DNA of 60,000 bases from Acanthaster planci (taxonomy: Eukaryota; Echinodermata; Asteroidea; Valvatida; Acanthasteridae), in contig NW_019091452.1 in NCBI RefSeq assembly GCF_001949145.1, forward strand, positions 64,001-124,000. Direction: 5' to 3'. The stretch's first letter is position 1. The number at the start of each line of letters is the position of its first letter. The notes beneath the pieces were generated by a model. The model worked only from the letters and a program-made list of their open reading frames with translations. It was not told where the DNA came from and did not search any database. The position numbers and the translations under genes are program-made. Of this stretch, positions 24,301 through 36,300 are shown in pieces.

Positions 24301-27300
24301 ATGTGATACCAGAAGCTGAAGAGGCAAGTTGACGAAGCTTGGTGTCGTTCTTTTGTCTCCAGAGTGGCCTGGCTGAAACCCGAACCGGAGTTGGCGTTCA
24401 CATACACATATCGACCTACAGTGACGAGAAGTGTAATCCAACCGCATAAAGTGAGTCATCCCCCAATTATAAGCTGCCTATGCTAAAATTAATAGAAATG
24501 CAAATGTTTCTGCCCTTCTAGCATCTAAAATTGTCAGGCTATCAAATGTTTTGTGTATCAGAATAAATGAGTTGAATGAAATGTTTGGTCTACGTGAAGC
24601 GCTATACACATATTCAGTATATACACTTATTTAAGTATATTCAGCTAGATAATTGGCACCTGCTGCGTTGTTGAAGGTGTGGTCTTTGGAGGGTCCGGTG
24701 TTCGACGTAGGCGTGGCGCCTGATCCTAGCTGCCATTTGTAGGAGCCCAGACTTGTATCAGTCCATCCGCACATGCCCGACTCAAAGTTGCAGTTGCCAC
24801 CTGCAGCGATTTTGACCCGCAAATAAACAGACTTCTACAGTAAAGGAAATCTTCAAGTTTGCAGATTTCAAAAATAAATTGTTAACTACAAAACCTGGAA
24901 ACTCGGCATTAGCTTTCCACAATTATCTTTTTTTCTAATTTGAGTTATTTGCTCCTTTTTAATCGGGGCAGCCTAATATTTGTCAAGAATAATTCCTTTG
25001 GTAGCGAAGCGAACAATTATAGAAAAAACAAATGCAACATTTAAAATAACAGACAAATATGTTTAAAATTCAAAATTTCAAAACTAAAATTGACATATTT
25101 GTTGAATTCAAATACATATTTAATAAATGAAATAAACACAGCACAATTTCTAACATACCACAATTTTCCTCATCAGAGCCATCTCCACAGTCATCCACAA
25201 AGTTGCAGACTTGGGTGGAATCCGTTAGGCAGTTGGTGTTATTGCAAGTGAACTGGCAGGGTGGGGCTGGGGTGGGCGGGGCACATCTGCCAAAGAAGGT
25301 CTGGATGTCGTCCAGGGCGATGTCGCCGGAGAAGCTGGGCCCTACCCGACCCTCAAAGATGACCTGGTGGGGGGAATACAGAAAATAGCGAATACACGAG
25401 TTTTAAATCCTAAGGCCCCAAAAGTTTTCCTTCTTATAAAAATGGCATCCGAAAGCAGGACAGGTACAATGCAAAATCTTCTTCCATTCAATATTTGCAT
25501 ACTGATCATGAAAGCTCGTTAGATGTAACAAACAAGAGTGGTCGGGTGCCATTTGTGACGAAGGAATTGAACAAGACACATTCTTATTTTGTTTTAAATG
25601 TCATATTTCCCCACATTTTTCTCGAACAAAGATTGAGGGTCATCAAAAAAGGGTAGGTACCGGTATAAAGGAAACAGCAGATATTGTTTTATTTAAATTT
25701 TTTTTGCATTTAATACATCTGTGAACATTACGTCAGACCTAAATTACGGCCATGATTGGTCAGACAACAATGGGGAATGTTTATGGCCTGGTCTAAGGCC
25801 AATCTAGAACTACTAACAGACTGTACTATAATATTCCATGCAACACTAGTCCAAGGGCAGCAGTATTTTCGGTCAAAACCCATCATTCTAAAATCATGTA
25901 AAGCAAGCGTAGTCCTTCACAAAATTGGACTTAACAAATGCTGACCCCTGGATCAGTGAGACACTTCTTCCCACATTACTGCTGCATTTTTTAACCATCA
26001 GACTTTTTATTTCAGCTAAATAAGTTAAATCCCTGTCTGTTTAAACGTCATCCGGTTGCAATATGAGCCACAATACGGATGTCAACCAGCACTACAAGCA
26101 GAAATAGCAAGAATTTGTTTAAACTTTTTTGTTACAACACAGGACAGTCCTGTATTGTCTGTTTACATGTCAATCAGTGTAAAATGGATAAAAGGAGATT
26201 TTCAACACCCACGCATGGTGGCAATGCCTTAACAACAGCTCTGGAGACTTGGAACATCCCAGGCTGAGTACACGCCGATTATGCTGGTACCCCGGATATG
26301 TTTTGTGTTTTGGTGACCTGGTGGTTGAATAGTCACACTTTTATTTTCATCTCACCTCAAACACAGAGTTTTCACTTTTGATGTCCACAATGGCGTTCTG
26401 CCAGTAGTTGCCCTGGTCACCCGTTTTACTCCAAACTAATGTCCAGTAGGCAGGGTTCAAGACTGTGGTCTCCAACCACACCTGCAAAGTCCCGATGTCC
26501 ACACCATACATGTGGTACCAGAACGTCAGGCACATGTCCGTGTTGGCCGGGAGCGTCTCCGAGAAGAGGTAGGCAAAGTCGTCGACAACGCGGGGCGCGG
26601 AGGTCTCAATAAAAACGTAGTAGCCGTAGATGTTGCCGAGGGTATGGTCGGTGGGCGGGCCCGTCTGGCTGCTGGCGGTGGCGCCGTTGTTGCGTGTCCA
26701 GTCGAACGTGTCCTGGTGGATGTTGGCAAACGTGCAGAAGTCGCTCTCAAAGTTGCAGGTGGCTGGGAGGGAGCAGGCTTGGTTGGAGAAGTCGATGTCG
26801 TCAAGGGCGATGTCGCCTTGGATACCGTTACCAATGATGCCTTCAAACACAACCTACAAGCAAAAAAACATGCCTAAAGTGCTGAAGCAAAACATTAAAA
26901 TGACTGAAATGCTTAAGTCTTTAGAAAAACTTTACATAAAAAAGTCTGCACAAAATAAGTAACTTTTATTATCTTTTCACTTGCAACATAACATTCCAAA
27001 CCCCTATAAATTGAAAGAGTGACACAAAATTATGGATAATCAACGTTTCTTCAAAAATCAGAGATGATCTCCAAATTTTATTTTTCACGTAGTATCGTCA
27101 TTCCCCTGGAACAAAAAAACAGCCTATAACGGGTTCAGTCCAAACAAATTAACCCACGAGTGAACAATGTGTCTGTCACACCAAAACTGACACGTACCAC
27201 GGTGTATGCAAAGATAATGAAAAATCTGCCACATAGTGGGTCAACCAAAAGCATCGTCTTCGCGACTTTGTAGTGCTACTCGTATAAATCAAATATATCA

Positions 27301-30300
27301 TCATCTCATACAATGATATGTGAAGAACAAATGATGGAATCTTTAATACCCGGTAAGGATAACTCGTCTGTACGGTGACCTCAGCGATTCTCCACAAGTT
27401 ATATCCGCTGGTGCTCCGCGACCACACGCTTGATCCCCGGTTCCCGTTAACCTCTATGTAGACATTGAACTGGCCCAGATCGCTACCGACCATGTAGTAC
27501 CAGAATCTCATGCAGGTTCCCATGGTAGCTGGGTATTCTTGGGAGATGATACGAGCGACATCACCCAACTGACGGGGTGCAGAGGCCTCAATGTAAATGT
27601 AATGTCCTGAACACAATTTTTAAAAAAGGAATGGGTGTTGGTACAGTTGTACTTTTTACAGCAGATTCCAATGAGAGAATGTGAAATATTTTAACCTTGA
27701 TCATATCTGCATAAGCATAGTTGTTTTAATACCAGATCTCACAAAAAACAAAACAAAACAAGTCTCTGAATTGAATGGCTCCAGTTGAGTTAGTTGCTTG
27801 TGCTGACTCAAGTCAAATCAAAAACTGGTCATTACATGTAATACAGTTTAAAACCGGTAAGACCAAAGTTAACATCAGTTATTTAATACTGACTAGTTAA
27901 CACCAGTTAGTTAATACCACTTTGTTCATACTAGTTTAATTGTCAATACTGGCTAGTTAAAATTGGTTGGATTAATACCAGTCAGGATTCATCGTTGTCC
28001 AAATTGTAGCTGAAGTCAGACTCAAGTTGAGTAATCGTCAAGTCAGAGACGTGGGGCATTATAACTCCGGCTACCAGTTAACTGAAACCATTCGAAACCC
28101 CTCTGCTCATTGAGAGCTGTATAGGATCTGCCCTACCTTGAGGTGACTGGTAGGTGTGGTCATTGGGTGGGCCCGTCCCCGACGTCCCAGTCGCGCCCGA
28201 TGCCAGCAGCCAATCAAAATCATCCGTTGTGTCTTGGGCGTAGCCGCACATCCCGTGCTCAAAGTCACAGAGGACTAAATACAAAAAGAAGGGACCGACG
28301 GACAGAATGACACAAACACATGAAAACATGAAAGACAAAATGGCAATTTGGAAACAGTGCCTTCTGTGTTTCATTACAAAAATATTACTTTAATGTATGC
28401 AGATAGATACTTGGAAATCTCCTTAAGTTCTCAGCAAATAAAACTAATGCTTGGACCACAGGTTTTTTCTTCAATTGTTTAAAAACAAAGGTTTTAATTG
28501 TTTTTGAACACGTTTCTCATGACGTAAACAATATTTTTGCATGTGTGTCATATGCCCTGTGTGTAATGACTTGACAAAACTTTATCATTACGCATGATTT
28601 TCTTAAAATCCACACCCAGAATATGTGAGCAGCTGACAAACTCACCATTCATATAAATATGAATAACAACAATTTGTGTGTCCGAATTTCTCTTTCTCCT
28701 TACCGAGGCTTGGACATTGCCCGTTGTAAACCACAATGTCATCCAATGAGGTATCTCCTTCATAAGATTGGCCAACAACTCCTTCAAATACAACCTGAAA
28801 TACAACAAATTAGAAAAGAAATCAATCAATTAATGTATCAGATCAAAACATGCGTAAAAATGGCCTACAACATTACAAAAAAAGAATAAAACTGGCAAAA
28901 CAAACACTTTATTGTCACTAATTCAACTTGAAACTGATCAGGTGTACGGCATGCATGTCATACGGACTTCCTGAATTGAGTTCAGTCTAAAACTAGAAAT
29001 ATTTCTCCTTGTACCCACTCCGTTCCTCCAACGTGACTGCTAATTTTTTTTTTTCCTGGGCCAAGCATGGACCTTATTCAAGTGGAAGCCATTTGCAATC
29101 TAATTCCTGGAACCTGTCTTATAAACTGTGAACTGTCAATTAGGATGTTGCCAGACTCTTTTATGATTGCCCATGCATTTCCTGCCTCCTTCCCATTTTT
29201 ATTTCTTTCTCCAATCTTGCTTAAAACACTAAGTCTTTGTATGTTTATTCACAAGTTTGAAATTAGTCATCTGAATGGAGAGGTGCAATTTTGCCATGAA
29301 ATTTGATGAGAATAATTTAATTTAAACTGTTAACTTATTAACCCCACTTTCAGTTTCAAATTGATGACTAACACATAGTCTGGTGCAGAGGCTTTATGTG
29401 GCAGCCATCTTACAGGGCAGCTCTATTGTTCCACAGGGGAACCTGCTTTGTGCATATGGATAAAAGTGGTGCTCTGAAAGATGGCAGTCATGCAATCCCT
29501 CTATTGTGGACTTACGGTGAATGACCCATCCATGAAGACTTGTCCATAGTTCCACACAGGACCCTGGTCACCGAGTCTTGTCCACTCCAGGACATCCTGT
29601 CCATTCTCTCGCCGGTAGATGTTCAGAGCATTGATGCTGGGCCCGTACATATGATACCAGAAACTCACGCACTTACCAACACTTCCGGATACCATGGAGG
29701 TGGAAACTAGCTGGGCCCGGTCACCATTTACCTGAGAGGAGGCCTCAATGTAAATATACCAACCTGTGAGTGAGGTAAAGAAGGTTTCACAATTGTCACA
29801 TTTTGTTACAAGATCCAAATTGGACACATCCCATAAACTGAGGTTTCAGGCCATTTTTTCCATCATATTTACTTAAATTGGCATTGTAAGAGGAAACTGG
29901 AGGTGTGTGTTGTGATAAAACAATCAGTTTGGCAACTTGGTGTAAGCAAAAATCATGAGGGCAAAAGGTTGATAATTGCTCAATTTGACTAAAGCATGCA
30001 AAAAAGTCATCTGTTCTGTCGTCAGACGGACAGATGACCTCTAGTTTTTTTTTTTGCTTCTTCCCCCTCTTCTGCCCAAAAGTCCTTAAGGATTGGGTAA
30101 GATTCTTTCAAGGGCCGTCAACTCATTAGTGGTTCTGGCAACTTGTGACTCCATTTTATTACTAAGGAGACCATAGTAGGCTACATAAAGAAATTTTAAT
30201 ATGTTCCCCCTCCCCCCAAAAAAATGGTCTGAATGAAAATAAGTAGTAAACGTGACAGTTATCATAGAAATATCATACAAATGACCCTCAAGAGTCAAGA

Positions 30301-33300
30301 TTTGCGCCATCTGGCAAGATTTTAAAGATTTACCACAGATTTTTGAAACAAATAATTAACCTTTCATAAGCGGACACTATGAGCTTATTGTAAACCTACC
30401 GTAGACACTTAGTGTGGTGTGATCAAACTGTGGTCCGGTGTTGACCGAGGCCGTGCTGCCTTGAAGTCTCGTCCAGTCAAAGTCGTCGCTTGTCTCCTGG
30501 GTCCAACTGCAGAGGCTGACCTCAAAGTCGCAGTCATAAGCACTAGGGGCTGCCGGAGACAGAAAATGTTTGAATACTAATTATCTTGTGGAGAGAATTT
30601 AGAAATCTGTGGTGCTGTTTGAATCTTAGATCTTTTCTGGAGCCATTTTTTGCAAGTTTGAATAAGAAGGGTTTAAAATCAAGCACTCTATTTTGAAGTT
30701 TCGCTCAGTGTGTCATCCTGGAGATAACGAATGTTACGTGAGTGCAAAATACCGAGAGTTCATTGATTTCCACAATGGAATATTCTTCCATAACCTTGAA
30801 CTAAAAAGTGGCTCTAACAACTTGTTTCGACAGCAATGACGAGACGAAGGTTTGTGGTAAACCATGAAGTAGGCCTACTGTTAGACCTAACCCTTAGGAC
30901 AATATGCTTTGTTGGTCGGCAATATCCTTACAACAGACAGAGCACACCATTCAAATCGTCGAGTTCACTTGTTATCTTGAGAATCCCTCTATTTCTTTAA
31001 AGAGACTTCAAATGTGCTATGGCAAACCTCCCTCCTATATTAACCATTCATAAATACCTAAGTCTCCCTATTCAACAACGTACAACTTGAACGTGTATTA
31101 ACATTTGATAATGCTGCTACGTGATAAGGCCCGCTGAGTAAATCACACGCTGACACCTGGATACAAGACAATTTAATTGATTCTGATTGGTCAAGAGTCT
31201 ACGTGCACGAGGCTTGTCATGTGTGTGCCAGGACCACATAAGGATAATATGTTGAACAACTTGCACTAGGAATATACCATAAAATGGACAGGGGTGTTTG
31301 GGAAAATGAAATTGAAATTCTAGAACAAAATTGGCAGAAATCCATCATATATTGACTCATTTCGACTCTCTGACTAAAAAGGTATTTATGAATGGGAATA
31401 AATATGTGCTTGGCCAGTCTTAAACTAATGCCTGAGCCTTAAACGCATGTTTAACCGGCCAAGTGCATATTTGTTCCCTTATGGAAACCGTTCTTTAAGT
31501 CATGAAACTTCGTTGATCATACATGTACTTACAATACAAAGCTACAAAAGGTTTAACAAATTTCAACATCAGTAACTTTTGATGCTGACGTGGTGTAATG
31601 ATTAGCATTCGATCAGTACTTCTATGTGCTGCCCAACAAACAAGCAGACAAACAGACAGGCCTACCATGTGTTGGTAATGGTGTTGTTGGAGGGGCTGGT
31701 GTAGCGATGCCTACACAAGCTGTAGATTCAATGTCAACGTCGTCCAAGGCAATGTCTCCTTTGTAGCCAGACGTGTAAATGGCCTCAAAAAGCACCTGAG
31801 AAATTCACATCCAATACACCTCACTCACAGGGAAGCCACGTTTGATCGTGTTTCCTAAATTTAATGTATTCAATGTAATCAGTCAAATAGGTTGGTGCCA
31901 GACTAAAAAAAAATTGCTGAATCTTTTAAGGAACTAGTGAAATGATTGAAGGTGAAACCAGACTGTGAGCCCAGTTCACCGACCTGATATTCCACGGCGC
32001 TTGTCAGGACAGCCTGTCCATGCAGCCACACGTTTCCTTGGTTTCCCGACTTCGACCATATCTGCGTCTGCACCAAGTTGTTGTCCTTCGTGTAAACATT
32101 GAGATCGCCAATAGCTACACGAGAATGAAAAGAGTGTGTGGTTGAGACCGGGAAAACATTTTCTAAAATCTTTGACCACAAATTATTACTTTAAAATGTT
32201 CTATCCGGAGTAAACTCCAGGGTCACTAAGCCTATTAAAGTGATATTAATTTGACTGTACAGGCTCGAATCAAATGAAATTACCAAAATCCAAGAGTCAA
32301 GTTAATAATAACTCCAACCCTAATGAATCCATACTTACACAGGGATGAACACTGACAAAGGAATGCGTCTGTCGCAGTTTACTGATTTAACTTTGATGAC
32401 CTGTAATGGTCTTGTCAATCAATCAAATCTTTTTTGAGCCACTACGGTTCATTAGGCCAAGGCTTATGTCCAGTTTCCTTTGCATGAAATTTGATAGAGA
32501 ATGTTTCTCTTCCCTGCAGATGAGATATCAGTCCATCACAGGTTGCTCCAAAACTAACTGTCTCTACCCAGTTAAGTTTCTGGGTGGGCAGAGGCAAGTT
32601 GGGGTAAAGTGGCTTGCCCAAAGACACAACCTAATGTAGGAACAGCTGCTGGGTTTTTACGTGATACCCTCTGCTTATGAGCCACAAATTTGACCACAGA
32701 GCCATAATTCTCCAACAGGCTTGGAGAACACAAGAATGCAACACTGGTCAACTTGGACAGCTTGATGGTAGCTTGCAACGACTGTTATCTGCTCATCATG
32801 ACCCTCCCCTCTGAGCTGCAAAAAAGCGAGACAATTACTTACTGCTGCCATACATGTGGTACCAGAAGGATAGACAGGATTGGTTACTGGCAGGCATGTG
32901 CTGGCTGACAAGAATGGCGTTGTCGCCCTGAGCCAAAGACGACACTGAGGCCTCGAAATAAATGTAGAAGCCTGAAGGATGCAGAAATTTCTCAGTTTAG
33001 ACATTTTGCTTTAATTTCCTCTGAAGACTATGCTGTGAAATTTGTCGAAGAGGAGATCTTGCTGTCAACATGCTGTGACTTTAAACCGATTTATTCATAA
33101 ACAAAAGGAGTCATCAAAGAATTGAAGCCACTTTGCCTAACTGTTATTATTGTCAGAGTTTGTTTTGTAATCTAGCGTAGGATCCTTGTCAGTAAATAGG
33201 AGTAGCACCCAATGTCTTTCCATTGTCAGATTTTGTAGTGCTGTCAAAACTGGTACCTGAGCGAGGAGCGGCACCCCTTATCTTACCATTGTCAGAGTTT

Positions 33301-36300
33301 GTAAGGCGGCACCCTAATTATACATTATCAGAGTTTGTAATGAGGTCCACACTAGGATCCAGGTCAGTGCTAGGAGTGGCACCCCTTATCTTACCATTCT
33401 CAGAGTTTGTAAGGTGGCACCCTAATCATACATTGTCAAAGTTTATAATGAGGTCCATGTTAGGAGTGGTACCCCTTATCTTACCATTGTCAGAGTTGGT
33501 AGTGTGGTCCACGCCGGGGCCCGTGTCAACACTAGGAGTGGCACCGTTCCTCCTCAGCCAATCCCAGTCGTCATTGACAGTGTCTTGTGACCAGCCACAG
33601 GTGTCCAGCTCAAAGTCACAGAAACCTGGGAAGGAGAAACGGAGACAAGTTTTATTTTTTCGTTGGCTTTTAAGTAAAGCTCCAGATGGACAAGTCCACA
33701 TGGACAGGACGTATACCTAAGTCCCGTGCCTCTTCAACCACCAGGTAACCAATACACAAAACATATCCGGGGTACCAGTATAATCGGTCAGTACTCAGCC
33801 TGGGATGTTCCGATGTAGAAAAATACTCCACGTTCGAGAACAAGTCCATGCGAGGTATCAAACGCGGTAATGACGCCTCCTGGGATTTGTCTGCGGTTAA
33901 TGCGCAGACTGTACATACCAGGCCTGTTGCATGCTCCGGTTGTCAGCATCAGGTCATCCACGGCGATATCTCCATTGTAGTTTCTTCCCTTTGTTCCTTC
34001 CAGGATGATCTGGTATCGGTGGGCAGCGCGGAACGTGATCTGGGTGAAACGCCACTCGTTGTACTGCCCTCCTAATATGGTTTAAGAAAAACCTTGAAAA
34101 TACGGGCAATTCACAACAGTGCGCCTCCAAGAGTTTGCAACGCGTTGGCCAATCACAATGCGCCAAAATTTGTCGACCCTTTCCAAACATTCATTGGGTC
34201 GACAAATTTCGTGCATTGTGATTGGCCAACGGGTTGCAAACTCTTGGAGGCACACTATTGTGAAATGCCCGTATTGACTCCAAGTTTACCCATTTATCAT
34301 GTTTGACGCTTTGATAATTTGATGTTTATGAAGCAGAATACAGACTTACAACAAAACAGAGTGGAACTCTCCATCCCAGCAGCCGATTTCACAGTTGAAG
34401 TTGAAATTTGAGAAAAAAAAACAAAAAAAAAGTGTTTTGACAGACCTGATATTTCAAAGAGTGGACCGGTCTCAACCTGGGTGACCGTGTCAAAGCCAAA
34501 CACCTTCAGCGATCCGATACCATCGCCATACATGTGATACCACATGTGGAGACACTCCCCATTGGTGTCATCAAAAACAGGGCTGAGCAGACGAGCGATC
34601 TGGCCGGTAACGATTGGGCTGGAAGTCTCAATATAAGCAAAAAAACCTAAAAGCAAGAAAACCATGAAAATCAAGTCGAGGTTTTCCCTCAAAACGTTTA
34701 ACTACGTACATAATCTTAAGGGTTTCGGCAGATAAAAGAACGCATTATGAGAAGCAATTCATATTTAACTCACTAATGTGAGTGATGATTTGCGAGCAAG
34801 ACTAAGTCTAACCCATGGTTTCATTTGGACCAAAAAATACCTAGCTTTGTTTAAAACGACATGATACCATGGTCACTTTTCCTACTGTTGCAACATTTGC
34901 CTGTCAGTGACCTTGTCTCACAGTTTCAAAAGGGCAATTATGTGTCAAGAAATGACACACAAATCTTGAACAAACGACCACCAAAGGTCAGCATGTGTAG
35001 CGTTCGTCAAGGTAAGAGTAGTTGTGGTGGCTTGTTGTTTTAAAAGTTTGTAGTGTTACCGGGAATTGGTGATGCACCCGGGACAAGTTCATGGAGGAAT
35101 AATGCCGTCTAAGAATGGTTAATAACAGCAGTGTTTCTGGGACCAACCTTGAGTCGTTCCTGTGGTGTGGTCAGTAGTCGGTCCAGTCCCGCTGCTGGGG
35201 GTGCCACCATAGCTCCGCGTCCAATCAAAGTTGTCCGTCTGATCTTGGGTCCAGCCACAGAAGTCAAACTCAAAATCGCAAAGAGCTGCAGGGAATGTAA
35301 CAGGTTAGACATCAATTGTTAGATTCACTGAAATAACTATGCATTCAAAAACCTCTCCCTTTCAGTAACCTTTCTACATGAAAGCAAATGCCAATAATTG
35401 CATGGTATTCCATTAATTGCTTTTAATTGTTGTTCCTTGTGAAGCAGGAGACTTTGGCATGATGCCCTGTATAAAAACTGTGTAATAATTATTACTTCAT
35501 AGTGCTTATCAAAAGTTAAAACAAAACAGTTATCGAAACCTCAAGTCTAGATCAAGATAAAACTCAACAGCAACTGAAGAACTCTGTAAAAATCTTACAG
35601 AGTTATTCATTTGCTGAATCGTACCCAGAGAATCAGCTCGAAACCTGAAAAACAGAAAATATTCTACACAACAGCAACATGCGTTTTTATTAAAATTGTG
35701 TAAAAGTTACAAAGTGAAAGTAAAAATCTGTTCAAATAATATTCAAAAGTATTTTTAGTGCAAACTGAGTCAAATCTGTTCAAAGAATCGAATGAGAAAA
35801 TCTGTGATCTAGATTGTAAACATCTTTCCCACATTTCCAACTCACTTGATGCTGGACAAGGTCCTGCTTCCAGGAAGATGTCGTCCAGAGCAATGTCGGC
35901 TTGATTTTCAGGACCGCGGAATGCTTCAAAGATGACCTGAGGGGAAAAGAAACATAGTCCTTCTGTGAGCTTTTGGTGGCAAAAGTGTTGTGACATTTTT
36001 AAAGAACAGCTAGTAATCGTCTGATGACCTCAGTTTACACATTCCGATACATGACTTTTGGGGGAGGGTGACTTTTTGGGGGGGATGATGAAAGAGTTTT
36101 TTATAAGATTACATATTGTGCACTATCCACTCCGAGCGGAACAAAAGGGAGCGTGGTTTTTTTAGTACTCACAGCACAGATGCGTTTATAATGGAGATCA
36201 CTGTTGCATTTGATGCATAGCACGCTGAGTACGCAGACCGAATTTATTCCTTAATGTATGGTCTCTGCTTACACGCAGAACACATGCAGGAACCAACTTG

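Noticed and set aside
26512-26877. 121-codon plus-strand frame rich in V, A, G and R
   Set aside because: Antisense of the GC-rich exon 40; lack of stops comes from composition, and the other strand encodes two clear MAM domains.
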